From contig NZ_SJKD01000011.1 in NCBI RefSeq assembly GCF_004331485.1, forward strand, positions 186,001 to 250,000: 64,000 nucleotides of DNA, written 5' to 3'. The DNA comes from Kribbella capetownensis. GTDB lineage: Bacteria; Actinomycetota; Actinomycetes; Propionibacteriales; Kribbellaceae. The position numbers were made by a program, and so were the translations under genes. The notes under the pieces are model-generated. The model saw nothing but the letters and a program-made list of their open reading frames with translations, made no database searches and was not told where the DNA came from. Positions 26,820-35,720 of this stretch are shown in pieces (position 1 is the first letter of the stretch; every line of letters starts with the position of its first letter).

Positions 26820-28118
26820 TCAACCCTTGAGGGTTTGGGCCAGGGGGACAGCGGCGGGGCTGGTGGCGGTCACGCGGATGTGGGTGAGGCCGAGCCACTT
26901 GGCCAGGAGCCGGAGCTCATCCGCTAGGGGTTGGGTGAAGGCGGGGGCGTTGGGCTCGGAGGTGAGGCTGGGGACGAGGAGCGTGGAGGTGGAGCGGTCG
27001 GATTTGAGGTCTACTCGGGCTACCAGGCGATCCCCCAGCAGGAAGGGGAGGACGTAGTAGCCGTGGATGCGTTGCGGTGCGGGGGTGTAGATGCTGATGC
27101 GGTAGAAGAAGTCGAACAGGTGGTGGGTGCGGTCTCGGTTCCAGATCAGGGGGTCGAAGGGGGAGAGGAGGGCGCGGGCGTCGACGGGACGGTCGTCGGA
27201 CTCGTGCCAGCGATAGCTCTGTTGGGTGATTCCTTCGACCTGCACAGGGATCAGTTCGGCGGAGTCGACCAGTTCGCCGATAACCTCGCGGGCGGTTGCT
27301 GTGGGCAACGGGTAGTGGCCGGTGCCGGCGCCGCAAAGGTCGCGGGCGGTAGCGATGCCTAGCCCGCGGGCGGCGATCCGAACCAGTTCACGGCGGGCGT
27401 CGGCGGGGTCGAGTGCGGGACGGGCGAGGACGTCGGCGGGCAGGACGCGTTCGGTCAGGTCGTACAGGCGCTCGAAGTTCCGCCGTCCCGCGATCGTCAC
27501 ACGGCCGGTGCAGAACAGGTACTCGATCGCGATCTTCGCGTCCTGCCAGTTCCACATCCGGCCGGTGCTCGGATCCGGGTCCGGCTCGGACCGCTTCCGT
27601 CGTACGCCGTCCGGACTCGCCTCGCCGGCGGAGATCGGGCCCTGCTCGGTCACCCGGGCCAGTACTTCGTCGACGAATCCGGGCCGCTCGGCGGTCAACC
27701 GCTGCATCCCGACGACCACGGACCACGGCGCGGTCACGTCCGGATCGAGCTTGGCGTCCCAGACCTGCCGCTCCGCCGCCTGCATCCGATACTTCAGCAA
27801 CGGGTAGTAGCTCAACGGGAGTAGCGCCGCTTTGTGTCCCCAGAAGTACTCGAACAGTTCCCGCGGCTCACCCCAGCTCATCCGATCGAGCGTCGTCCGT
27901 GCGTAGTCCCCAGCGCGCGCGAACACCGGCAGATAGTGCGACCGGCACAACACATTCACCGAGTCCACCTGCAACACCCCGGCCCGCCCAACCGCCTTCC
28001 GCACCCGCCGTACGTCCCCCCGCCCGGCCGCCGGCCGCCCCCCAAACCCCTGAGCCCCCAACGCAATCCGCCGAGCCGCCCCCACCCCCACCGCATCCCC
28101 AACAACCCGCGCGCCCAT
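26820..28118 (-). CDS. YcaQ/AlkZ-like winged-helix DNA glycosylase
   Basis: A 432-aa protein of the HTH_42 (DUF1006) family, which unhooks DNA interstrand crosslinks or bulky alkyl bases. The N-terminal region holds VLQVDSVNVLCRSHYLP; the QVD tripeptide matches the QxD catalytic motif of the YcaQ branch, where AlkZ proteins have QxQ. Three winged-helix segments followed by a C-terminal beta-barrel are expected from length. It stands alone and convergent to the MFS gene. Possible roles are general genotoxin repair or self-protection; no toxin genes are near. Confidence 0.82.
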   Translation of the reverse strand: MGARVVGDAVGVGAARRIALGAQGFGGRPAAGRGDVRRVRKAVGRAGVLQVDSVNVLCRSHYLPVFARAGDYARTTLDRMSWGEPRELFEYFWGHKAALLPLSYYPLLKYRMQAAERQVWDAKLDPDVTAPWSVVVGMQRLTAERPGFVDEVLARVTEQGPISAGEASPDGVRRKRSEPDPDPSTGRMWNWQDAKIAIEYLFCTGRVTIAGRRNFERLYDLTERVLPADVLARPALDPADARRELVRIAARGLGIATARDLCGAGTGHYPLPTATAREVIGELVDSAELIPVQVEGITQQSYRWHESDDRPVDARALLSPFDPLIWNRDRTHHLFDFFYRISIYTPAPQRIHGYYVLPFLLGDRLVARVDLKSDRSTSTLLVPSLTSEPNAPAFTQPLADELRLLAKWLGLTHIRVTATSPAAVPLAQTLKG

Positions 28119-28169
28119 ACCCCGAACCTATCCGGCGGCGTGCAGATGAACAGGAAGTACCGGGCGGTT

Positions 28170-28227
28170 GGTAGTACACCTGAGCGGCGCCTGCGGCGTG
28201 TGTACGGCGTCTCACAGGTGCACTACC
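28170..28227. repeat. Imperfect inverted repeat between the YcaQ-like gene and the small-protein operon
   Basis: GGTAGTACACCTGAG (28170 onward) and CTCACAGGTGCACTACC (to 28227) are inverted copies with one substitution and small gaps, about 27 bases apart. The inner bases GGCGCCTGCGGCG can pair further. It may form a terminator-like stem for the leftward operon or a regulator site in front of the YcaQ-like gene. Confidence 0.5.
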
Positions 28228-28254
28228 TGTCCAGCTGCACTCCCCGTCGGTCGT

Positions 28255-28410
28255 CTACTCGCGGGATTTCTGGTGGTTTGCGAGCCAGAGGATGGCGGTG
28301 AGGACGAGGACGGCTATGCCTAGGGGGAGGGAGTATTTGGCGAGGGCGCCGAGGTTGAGGAGGCCGGCGAGGGTGAGGGCGGCGCCGACGATTGCGAGGC
28401 GGGTGGTCAT
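28255..28410 (-). CDS. Small membrane protein, 51 aa
   Basis: A short gene with two hydrophobic helices (about residues 5-24 and 30-44) and a charged C-terminus (NHQKSRE). Its ATG overlaps the stop of the upstream TIM-barrel gene (ATGA), which strongly supports translation. The codon third positions are GC-rich like its neighbours. No family is recognised. It is the last gene of a three-gene operon with a VC0807-type membrane protein. Confidence 0.75.
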   Translation of the reverse strand: MTTRLAIVGAALTLAGLLNLGALAKYSLPLGIAVLVLTAILWLANHQKSRE

Positions 28411-29408
28411 GAGGAGGCTCCCATCGTGGAGTAGGTGGTGCTGAGGGTGTGGAAGACGGCTTTGCGCGACCAGGTGTGGTCGGGGTTCAGCCGGATGACG
28501 CCGTACGACGCCATGTCCAGGTCGCGGCGCGGTTCGGGGTGGTGCGGGAAGTTGTAACCGGCGAACGTGAACCAGAACGCCGTGTCGACACCCTCCTCGT
28601 CGAAGACGGTGACGAGTTCGCGGAAGTACGCCGACTGCTCGTCCTCGTCGCGGACGTAGTCACCGTCCAGGCGCCACGGATTCTGATCGCGGTCGAGGAT
28701 CATCCAGCCGCGCCCACCGCGGTCCCCGGCGCCGCGGTAGGTGCTGCAGCCGAACTCGGTCACGACGACCGGCAGACCGTACTGCTGAAGACCACGGACC
28801 TCCTCGCGAAACGTCGCCGCATTCTGCGCGCTGCGATAGGCATCCACCGCGACGAAGTCGAAGAGCGTCCAGTCGACGTTCTCGTACGGCAGTGACGCAT
28901 ACGTCACCTTGCCGCCGAAGATCGGCCGTACCGTCTCCATGACCTCACCCAGAAACAGATTCAGCTTCGTCGGGACACTGCCGAGCAACCACGGCAGGTC
29001 AGGACCGGCATCGGTCAGATTCGCGGTGCGCTCGAAGAGATCGTCACCGGGCAGGAAGCCACGCGAGAAGATGCTCAGCTCGCCACCGGCGATCAGTACG
29101 ACGTCCGCCCCGGACTGGCGAATCTTCTCGGCCCGCTCCGCGCATTCCGCGAACAACGGCAGCATCTGCTCTGTGGTCAGGTCGCAAGGGAACGGCGACA
29201 ACCACACCTCGAGCCCAACCGCGGCCGCATGCTCGCCCGCGATCGCCATCCGATCCGGATCGCTGCCGGAGATCCGGACGGCGGTGCAGTGCAACTCGTC
29301 CGCGATGACCTCCAGCTCGCGCCGTACCGTCGCCGAGTCGAACGACCGCCTCGTGCACCCACCGGTCAACTGAGCGCCGGTGTCGTAGTTGATTCCCTTA
29401 CCGCGCAT
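28407..29408 (-). CDS. TIM-barrel protein related to glycoside hydrolases, function unknown
   Basis: A 333-aa cytoplasmic protein without signal peptide. It starts RGKGINYDTG, and contains alternating strand/helix units with VRISGSDPDRMAIAGEHA, LIAGGELSIFS, VTYASLPYENVDW and VVVTEFGCSTYRG. The Glu residues in AGGE and VTEFG occupy positions expected for acid/base and nucleophile of clan-A glycosidases, and WFTFAGYNFPHH resembles the last barrel strand. Related actinobacterial proteins are often labelled hypothetical or abortive-infection-like. Substrate and role are unknown. It overlaps the upstream gene by 11 bases and the small protein gene by 4. Confidence 0.6.
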   Translation of the reverse strand: MRGKGINYDTGAQLTGGCTRRSFDSATVRRELEVIADELHCTAVRISGSDPDRMAIAGEHAAAVGLEVWLSPFPCDLTTEQMLPLFAECAERAEKIRQSGADVVLIAGGELSIFSRGFLPGDDLFERTANLTDAGPDLPWLLGSVPTKLNLFLGEVMETVRPIFGGKVTYASLPYENVDWTLFDFVAVDAYRSAQNAATFREEVRGLQQYGLPVVVTEFGCSTYRGAGDRGGRGWMILDRDQNPWRLDGDYVRDEDEQSAYFRELVTVFDEEGVDTAFWFTFAGYNFPHHPEPRRDLDMASYGVIRLNPDHTWSRKAVFHTLSTTYSTMGASS

Positions 29409-30033
29409 TCGCCTGCTCCATCGCTCGTTGCCGACGGCTCCGATACCACAGCGCCAGGCCGACCAGCACTGCCAGAGCCGCGACGTGCAGCACCGGCGAC
29501 AGGTTCGCCATCAGGTCGACCGGCAGCGAGTAGATGAGCACCACCCGGACGATCGCGTCGGCCAGCAGCACACCGCCGAACACCGCGGTCAGCTTCATGA
29601 AATGCCCGCGGAACGCCGGTTCGGTACGCCACCGCTCGTCCCACTGCGCCAGCACTTCCGCCTTGCCGGTGTTGAGCTTCCGCCCCAGCGTGTAGACCAA
29701 CGGCTTGCCGAGCAGGCACGAACCGACCAGGAGCAGGCCGGCCCCACCGGACAGCACCGACTCCTTCGCCAGCAGGATCCGGGGATCCCCGGTCAGCAAC
29801 GACACGACTACCAGCACCGCGAACGTGCCACCCACCAGCGCCGCGACCCCGTCGAGGCGGCGCCGTACGACGGCCACGAACCCGACGCGGATCACCGCCG
29901 CCACGCCACCGGCCACCAGCGCCGGGAGTACGTCGTACCCCAGCGCGCGGGCTCCGTAGAACACCGCGGCCGGCAGGCCGAGGTCCCACAGCAACCCGAT
30001 CAGGACTGCCTTCTTCTGCATCGTCATCTCCAT
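29398..30033 (-). CDS. VC0807-family integral membrane protein
   Basis: A 211-aa protein with about six membrane segments, starting LIGLLWDLGLPAAVFYGARALG and ending in a basic tail. A conserved polar loop LGRKLNTGKAEVLAQWDERW lies between segments 4 and 5. The family is common in actinobacteria; its function is not established. Three ATG codons lie close together (30033, 30027, 30021); the first is used. First gene of the operon with the TIM-barrel and 51-aa proteins, facing a TetR gene across a region with palindromes. Confidence 0.7.
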   Translation of the reverse strand: MEMTMQKKAVLIGLLWDLGLPAAVFYGARALGYDVLPALVAGGVAAVIRVGFVAVVRRRLDGVAALVGGTFAVLVVVSLLTGDPRILLAKESVLSGGAGLLLVGSCLLGKPLVYTLGRKLNTGKAEVLAQWDERWRTEPAFRGHFMKLTAVFGGVLLADAIVRVVLIYSLPVDLMANLSPVLHVAALAVLVGLALWYRSRRQRAMEQANAR

Positions 30034-30044
30034 CTCAAATAAGA

Positions 30045-30114
30045 TACTGCCAGTAGCTTAAGCTGGTGAATGTGAGCGGAGAGGTGCCGAATGTCATGGG
30101 ATACTCTGGGTATC
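30045..30114. promoter_or_regulatory. Palindromic operator region between VC0807-type gene and tetR
   Basis: Three inverted repeats lie in the 97-base divergent spacer: TACTG-C-CAGTA (30045-30055), AGCTTAAGCT (30055-30064, perfect) and GATAC-tctgg-GTATC (30100-30114). A TetR regulator next to a divergent operon commonly binds such sites and represses both directions. Which of them is bound is not known. Confidence 0.55.
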
Positions 30115-30130
30115 TCTCAGGGGAGGTTGG

Positions 30131-30724
30131 GTGACAAGCGCAAGACCGACCCGCCGCCGGGGCGCGGCGCTGGACGAGGCGATCCTGCAGGCGACGATCG
30201 AGGAGCTGCACGCGGTTGGGTTCCGCAGCCTGACCATGGACGCGGTCGCCGCTCGCGCCGGGACGTCGAAGAACGTCATCTACCGGCGTTGGCCGAGCCG
30301 TGGCGCGCTCTGCGTCGCCGCCTATCTGCGGATGTTGCCGACCGACGCCGAGGACACGCCGGACACCGGCTCGGTCCGCTCGGACGCGTTGGCGCTCCTC
30401 CAGCGGGCGAACGAGCGGATGTCAACGCCGGTGGGGCAGATGCTGCGGGAGTTGATCGCGGGCATCCAGGCCGAGCCCGAGCCGCTTCGCGACCTCCGCG
30501 AGCAGGCCTCGCGCGCGGGCGTCGCCGTCTGGCTGAAGGTCCTGACCCGGGCGGTGAGCCGCGGCGAGGTCGACCCCTCCGCGCTCACCCCCAGAGTCGC
30601 CACCGTCGCGGTCGACCTGCTGCGGAACGAGTACTCGCTGAACGGCGCGCGATCGGTTCCCGACGCGGTCCTGGTCGAGATCGTCGACCAGGTGTACCTG
30701 CCCCTCATGCGCTCCCACGGCTGA
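30131..30724 (+). CDS. TetR/AcrR-family regulator
   Basis: A 197-aa regulator with a GTG start behind GGGGAGG. The N-terminal helix-turn-helix spans LTMDAVAARAGTSKNVIYRRWPSR split over about residues 35-58. The C-terminal ligand domain resembles TetR_C_11-type members. It diverges from the VC0807/TIM-barrel/51-aa operon across palindromes, so that operon is the probable target. The convergent MFS gene starts one base past its stop and is a possible second target. Confidence 0.9.
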   Translation: MTSARPTRRRGAALDEAILQATIEELHAVGFRSLTMDAVAARAGTSKNVIYRRWPSRGALCVAAYLRMLPTDAEDTPDTGSVRSDALALLQRANERMSTPVGQMLRELIAGIQAEPEPLRDLREQASRAGVAVWLKVLTRAVSRGEVDPSALTPRVATVAVDLLRNEYSLNGARSVPDAVLVEIVDQVYLPLMRSHG

Positions 30725-32050
30725 CTACGCCGGCACGGGCTCGGCGGCGTACCGGAGGTTGAGGCGCTGGTAGGCGGTGCTGAGGAAGGCCAGCAGTACG
30801 ACGATCAGCATCAGCAGGCTCGCGACCACGAAGGCCAAGGCCATCCCGCGGGCCTGACCGTCGCCGAGCAGCCAGCCGAAGGAGGAACGGCCCGGGGCCG
30901 ACTCCATGTAGGGGATCAGCAGGAACTGCGCAGCCGGGCCGATGATGAAGGCCGCGATCGGGGTGGACGCGGTCTCGATGCTCTGCGCGACGCCGAACAC
31001 CCGGCCCTGCTGCTGGAACGGGACCAGCCGCTGGAGGATCGTCTGCTCGGCCGCCTCAGCGATCGGGATGACGAGCATGAACCCGAACATCCCCAGGACC
31101 AGTAGCGACTGCCATTCGCGGACCGCCGTACCCATGCCGATGATCGCGATCGCGACGTTCGCCACCAGCAGGACCCGCAGCGGTTGGCGGCCCAGGCCGA
31201 AGCGGGCGACCAGCGCACCACCGGCGATGAAGCCGATGCTGGTGATGCCGAGTACGACGCCCCAGGACTCCACCGAGAACAGGTTCAGGCCGTACGGGTC
31301 CATCAGCGCCATGAACACTCCCATGACGAGGTTGTTGAAGCTGCTGAACAGCACCAGCGGGAGCAGGCCCGGTACGCCGCGCAGGGTCTGCCAGGTGGCG
31401 CGGAGATCGAACCCCGCTTGGTGGTGTCCCTCGGGCCGCGGCTCGTCGATGTGGATCGAGGCCAGCAGGTCGACCAGAACGACGGCGGTGAAGACGACGG
31501 CGATGGCGACCGTTCCTCCCATGCCGAGCAGGCCGACCGAGAGTCCGCTGAGGATGCTGGTCACCAGGTGAGCTACCCCGTTGACTGTGCCGACCAGGCC
31601 GTTCGCCTTGTCCCGGCGATCCGCGGGGACCAGGAGCGTGACAGTCGTCGAGAGGGCGATGCTACGGAGTTGGCCGGCGATACTTCCGACGAGAATCAGT
31701 CCGGTGAACGCCCAGAACCACGGTCCGTGCCAGTTGCTGGTCCGCTCGCCGGCGACGACGTACACGGCGCCGGCGATTGCGAACGCGACTCCGGTGATGG
31801 CACTCGACAGCGCCATCGCGGTCTTCTTGCGGTGGGTGTCGACGACTGCGCCGACGATCGTGCCGGAGATGGCGCCGATCAGCATGGAGACGCCGGAGAC
31901 GATGGACGCGGCCAGCACCGACTTGGTCTCCAGGTAGACCCAGAACGCCAGCGCGAACGACAGGAAGCTGGTCGTCACGTTCGCCACCAGCGTGTTCGCC
32001 AGCAACCGCCGGAATGTCCTGGACTTCGCCGCAGTCCCCGTCGCGCTCAT
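30725..32050 (-). CDS. MFS efflux transporter, macrolide-exporter-like
   Basis: A 441-aa protein with 12 predicted membrane segments. The N-terminal FRRLLANTLVANVTTSFLSFALAFWVYL pattern (given in part) and the motif GAVVDTHRKKTAM in the TM2-TM3 loop resemble the MefA/ENTS-type exporters (MFS_3). Such pumps expel macrolides, siderophores or other small molecules. It ends one base after the convergent tetR gene. A GGTGAG-n8-CTCACC repeat at 32069-32088 upstream could be an operator. Confidence 0.85.
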   Translation of the reverse strand: MSATGTAAKSRTFRRLLANTLVANVTTSFLSFALAFWVYLETKSVLAASIVSGVSMLIGAISGTIVGAVVDTHRKKTAMALSSAITGVAFAIAGAVYVVAGERTSNWHGPWFWAFTGLILVGSIAGQLRSIALSTTVTLLVPADRRDKANGLVGTVNGVAHLVTSILSGLSVGLLGMGGTVAIAVVFTAVVLVDLLASIHIDEPRPEGHHQAGFDLRATWQTLRGVPGLLPLVLFSSFNNLVMGVFMALMDPYGLNLFSVESWGVVLGITSIGFIAGGALVARFGLGRQPLRVLLVANVAIAIIGMGTAVREWQSLLVLGMFGFMLVIPIAEAAEQTILQRLVPFQQQGRVFGVAQSIETASTPIAAFIIGPAAQFLLIPYMESAPGRSSFGWLLGDGQARGMALAFVVASLLMLIVVLLAFLSTAYQRLNLRYAAEPVPA

Positions 32051-32128
32051 CGGATCGCCCTTCGCCTCGGTGAGTTCGTGCTCTCACCTGTACGTCGAAG
32101 TCCCCGACGAGAAATTGACACGCCCCGA

Positions 32129-32572
32129 TCAACAGATCATGACCGACCGCAACACCTCGAAGTCCTCGACCGCGAGCGGGACCAGCCCCCGGCGGAGCTG
32201 GTAACCCCAGTTCGGCTGCCGGGTGAGCGTCAACTCACCGCTGACCTCGGCGAGGGCGGCACGCTCGACCACCTCGAAGTCGACCGCCTGCCGCCACGGC
32301 CGGACGACGCCGTGAGCTCCCATCGACATCGGCTCGGCCTGGTACGGCTCGGAGTCGGCGACGATGCCGAGGGCGGTGAAGGCCCGGAGCGGCGCCTTCT
32401 CGCCGTACCGCTCGGTCGGCGAGTAGATGACGAAGCCGTCTCCGGGCCGCAACCGGTTCAGGTTGTGCCGCTTGCCGTGGTTGAGCTGGATGAAGCCGTG
32501 GTCGGTGGCGCGGCGGGTGTGGTCGGCGGAGACGACACCGAGCCAGGCGCGTTCCGGGGTCGCGGTGATCAT
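32129..32572 (-). CDS. EVE-domain protein (UPF0310)
   Basis: A 147-aa single-domain protein. The EVE/PUA-like fold is seen in AWLGVVSADHTRRA at the start, the HGKRHNLNRLRPGDGFVIYSP central stretch (given here across two strands) and the PLRAFTALGIV strand. EVE domains bind modified DNA or RNA bases and appear both alone and in defence systems. This copy stands alone; neighbours give no defence context. Function is not assigned beyond probable binding of modified nucleic acid. Confidence 0.8.
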   Translation of the reverse strand: MITATPERAWLGVVSADHTRRATDHGFIQLNHGKRHNLNRLRPGDGFVIYSPTERYGEKAPLRAFTALGIVADSEPYQAEPMSMGAHGVVRPWRQAVDFEVVERAALAEVSGELTLTRQPNWGYQLRRGLVPLAVEDFEVLRSVMIC

Positions 32573-32584
32573 GGCTCCACCGTG

Positions 32585-34096
32585 CTACCGAATAGCTGAC
32601 ACGTCTTGTCTTATTTTTCGGGAGCGGAGTTTGGCCAGGAGCGGCCAGGCGAGGAGGGTCAGGATGACGGCGTAGATGACGTAGGAGACAGGGCCGCCGA
32701 TCAGGCCGGAGGGGTCGCCGTTGGAGAGTTGGAGGGACATCCGGGCCTGGCGTTCGGCGATCGGACCGAGGATGACGCCGATGATCAGCGGCAGGACCGG
32801 CAGGCCGAAGCGGCGCATGGTGAAGCCGAGCAGGCCCAGCAACAGCAGGAGCAGCAGGTCGAGTGGTTGCGCGTTCACGGCGTACGCACCCATCGAGGCG
32901 AAGAAGATGATCCCGGCGTACAGGTAGGGCCGCGGGATCTGCAGGAGCTTCGCCCAGGCCGGCGCCAGTGGCAGGTTGAGCAGGAGCAGCATCAGGTTGC
33001 CGATGAACAGGCTCGCGATCAGCGCCCACACCAGCGACGACTCCCGCTGGAACAACAACGGACCGGGCTGGATCCCGTACGACGTGAAGGCCGCCAGCAT
33101 CACGGCAGCAGTCGCGTTGGTCGGGAGCCCGAGAGCCAGCATCGGGACCAGCGTCCCGGCGGCCGAGGCGTTGTTGGCCGCCTCCGGCCCAGCCACCCCC
33201 TCGATCGCACCGTGCCCGAACTCCTCCGGGTGCTTCGAGAGCTTCTTCTCCGTCGCGTACGACAGGAACGTCGGGATCTCCGCCCCGCCGGCCGGCAGCG
33301 CACCGATCGGGAACCCGTACGCCGTCCCGCGCAGCCAAGGCTTCCACGAACGACGCCAGTCGGAGCGCCCCATCCACGGCCGCCCGACCGGAATCACCGT
33401 GCCCGGGTTCCGCCACAGGTGCGCGGCCACCCAGAGCGCTTCGCCGACCGCGAAGATGCCGACGGCAACGACGACGACATCGATGCCGTCGGCAAGCTGC
33501 GGCAGACCGAAGGTCAGCCGTTCCTGACCGGTCACCTTGTCGATGCCGATCAGTCCGATCACCAGGCCGAGCAGCAACGCCGCGATCCCACGGATCCGGG
33601 ACGAGCCGAGCACAACGGTGGCACCGGCGAACGCGAGCAGCATGATCGCCAGGTAGTCCGGCGCACCCAGGCTGATCGCGAACTTCACCACCTGCGGTGC
33701 GATCAGGACCAGCAGCGCCGTACCGATGGTGCCGGCCACGAACGACCCGATCGCCGCGGTCGCGAGCGCCTGTGCCGCGCGTCCGGCCCGGGCCATCTTG
33801 TTGCCTTCGATCGCCGTCACCACCGAGGACGACTCGCCGGGTGTGTTGAGCAGGATGCTCGTGGTCGAACCGCCGTACATGCCGCCGTAGAAGATGCCGG
33901 CGAACATGATGAACGCCTGGACCGGCTCGAGGCCGTAGGTGATCGGCAGCAGCAGCGCGACTGTCATCGCCGGACCGATGCCGGGCAGGACGCCGACAGC
34001 GGTCCCGACCGTCACTCCCAGCAGGGCGAGCAGCAGGTTCATCGGAGTCAGTACGTCGCCGAACCCGGTCAGCAGATTGTTCAGGTTGTCCATCAC
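32585..34096 (-). CDS. tctA: Tripartite tricarboxylate transporter large permease TctA
   Basis: A 503-aa membrane protein with about 11-12 segments. Family signatures include GVLPGIGPAMTVALLLP near residue 35, GGMYGGSTTSILLNTPGE near 72 and the mirrored GLPTNATAAVMLAA in the second half. TctA forms the substrate channel of an ion-driven, binding-protein-dependent uptake system for citrate-like or other carboxylates. Its ATG overlaps the tctB stop by 4 bases. The order tctC-tctB-tctA is the usual one. Confidence 0.93.
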   Translation of the reverse strand: MMDNLNNLLTGFGDVLTPMNLLLALLGVTVGTAVGVLPGIGPAMTVALLLPITYGLEPVQAFIMFAGIFYGGMYGGSTTSILLNTPGESSSVVTAIEGNKMARAGRAAQALATAAIGSFVAGTIGTALLVLIAPQVVKFAISLGAPDYLAIMLLAFAGATVVLGSSRIRGIAALLLGLVIGLIGIDKVTGQERLTFGLPQLADGIDVVVVAVGIFAVGEALWVAAHLWRNPGTVIPVGRPWMGRSDWRRSWKPWLRGTAYGFPIGALPAGGAEIPTFLSYATEKKLSKHPEEFGHGAIEGVAGPEAANNASAAGTLVPMLALGLPTNATAAVMLAAFTSYGIQPGPLLFQRESSLVWALIASLFIGNLMLLLLNLPLAPAWAKLLQIPRPYLYAGIIFFASMGAYAVNAQPLDLLLLLLLGLLGFTMRRFGLPVLPLIIGVILGPIAERQARMSLQLSNGDPSGLIGGPVSYVIYAVILTLLAWPLLAKLRSRKIRQDVSAIR

Positions 34097-34605
34097 AGGA
34101 TCCCTTGCAGTACGCCGGCCGGCAGGTTCACGCCAAGGCCGATCGCGAACGCGTAGAACGTTGCCAACGACAACCCGGCGGCGATGACCAGGTTGCGGAA
34201 GTGGTGCCGGCTACCCAGCGCGAACGCCGAGCCCCAGAACAGCAGCCCGCCACTGATCACCCAGCCCAGCGGCTCGATCAGTACGAGGTTGACCACGAAC
34301 GCGCCGATCAGCAGCAGCACCGTCCGCCAGTCGATCGGCGAGGTCGGGTCGACGTCCTCGCCCTCCTCGGCCGCACCGGTGCCACCACGCGCGACGTCCA
34401 CGGCGTACACGGCGGCGACCACCAGAAGCAGTACGCCGAGCACGATCGGGACCGGCTTGGGGCCGATCGGGTCGTTGCTGTTGGCAATGTGCCGGAGCCG
34501 GGCCGCGTCGATGATCACCAGAACACCGACAACGGCCAGGAACCCACACACGGCGTACTGCGCCCGATCCCGCCGAGTCTCGACCTGAGCCTCGGCGGTG
34601 CTCAT
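34093..34605 (-). CDS. tctB: Tripartite tricarboxylate transporter small permease TctB
   Basis: A 170-aa protein with four hydrophobic segments and a polar acidic loop (EEGEDVDPTSPIDWRT) between segments 2 and 3. Small TctB subunits are poorly conserved; assignment rests on size, topology and location between tctC and tctA. A 76-base gap separates it from tctC. Confidence 0.88.
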   Translation of the reverse strand: MSTAEAQVETRRDRAQYAVCGFLAVVGVLVIIDAARLRHIANSNDPIGPKPVPIVLGVLLLVVAAVYAVDVARGGTGAAEEGEDVDPTSPIDWRTVLLLIGAFVVNLVLIEPLGWVISGGLLFWGSAFALGSRHHFRNLVIAAGLSLATFYAFAIGLGVNLPAGVLQGIL

Positions 34606-34681
34606 CCACGTCCTCGCTTCGCTCCGGGCGCGGATGAGACACGAGATGCGCTGTGCTTGATGATGAGCTCGCTTCGCTCGC

Positions 34682-35692
34682 TCATGCCGCCAGCCCCAGC
34701 TTGGTCAGGATGTCCGCGACCGCCTTGTCCTGGTCGGTCAGGAAGGTGGCGAACGCGTCACCGGTGACGAAGGCGTCGGTCCAGCCGCGCTTGGCCAGTT
34801 CGGCCTTCCACTCGGGCGAGTCGTGCATCCTGGTCAGCGCGTCGACCCAGACCTGCTTGTCCTCGGCACTGATCTCCGGCGGTGCCACGATCCCGCGCCA
34901 GTTGGTGAAGACCAGGTCGATGCCGGACGACTTCAGCGTCGGCACGTCCTTCAGCGCCTCGATCGGCTGCTCACTCGTCACCGCGAGGACCCGGACCTGG
35001 CCGCTCTCCACCTGGTCCAGGAACTCCCCGAATCCGCTGGCGCCGAAGGCGATCTTGTTGCCCAGCAGGGCCGGCAGCAGTTCGCCGCCGCCGTCGTACG
35101 AGACGAAGTTGACGTCCTTCGGGTCGATCCCGACGGTCTGCGCGAGCTGCATCGGCAGCAGGTGGTCGGGGCCGCCGGGGGACGAGCCGCCGCCGACCGC
35201 GAGCCCCTTCGGGTTCGCCTTCCACGCGGTGACCAGGTCCCCGATCGACTTGTACGGGGAGTCCTTCGGTACGACGATCGCGCCGGCTTCCTCGATCAGC
35301 TTGGCCAGCGGGGTGGTCTGGGTCAGCGTCGCCTTCGACTTCGAGGTGTACGTCGCCCCGACCACGCCGAGGCCCATCTGCATCGCGAGCTTGCCGTTGC
35401 CCTTCTCGTTCACGGTCCGCTGCAGGCCGACCGTGCCACCGGCGCCGGGCAGGTTGAAGACCTGGACGCCGGTGGCGATCTTGGCGTCGTCCATCACCTT
35501 CGCCGCCACCCTGGCGGTGGTGTCGTACCCGCCGCCGGCCGTGTTCGGCACCATCAGGCGCAGACCGGTGGCCGGCTTGCCGTTGCCGGCGTTGGCGGTG
35601 TCCTCCTTGTCCGCGGTCGCGCCGCAGGCGGTCGCGGTGAACAGGGCGAGCATCGCTGCCGCGGTCGGTACCAGTAACCGGGGAGACCTCAT
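34682..35692 (-). CDS. tctC: Tripartite tricarboxylate transporter substrate-binding protein TctC
   Basis: A 336-aa exported binding protein. The leader LLVPTAAAMLALFTATAC has a Cys near residue 23 with an acceptable lipobox (ATAC), so it is probably a lipoprotein. The body carries LMVPNTAGGGYDTTARVAAK, the loop that holds the ligand carboxylate in this (Bug-like) family, and GAGGTVGL. It delivers substrate to TctBA. Ribosome site AAGGAC lies upstream. The divergent two-component system at 36022-38345 probably controls it. Confidence 0.92.
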   Translation of the reverse strand: MRSPRLLVPTAAAMLALFTATACGATADKEDTANAGNGKPATGLRLMVPNTAGGGYDTTARVAAKVMDDAKIATGVQVFNLPGAGGTVGLQRTVNEKGNGKLAMQMGLGVVGATYTSKSKATLTQTTPLAKLIEEAGAIVVPKDSPYKSIGDLVTAWKANPKGLAVGGGSSPGGPDHLLPMQLAQTVGIDPKDVNFVSYDGGGELLPALLGNKIAFGASGFGEFLDQVESGQVRVLAVTSEQPIEALKDVPTLKSSGIDLVFTNWRGIVAPPEISAEDKQVWVDALTRMHDSPEWKAELAKRGWTDAFVTGDAFATFLTDQDKAVADILTKLGLAA

Positions 35693-35720
35693 CGGCGGAG
35701 TCCTTTCACGTCCAAGGGTT

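Noticed and set aside
32129..32572. EVE-domain gene as part of a defence island
   Set aside because: No restriction, helicase or nuclease defence partners lie nearby; neighbours are transporters.
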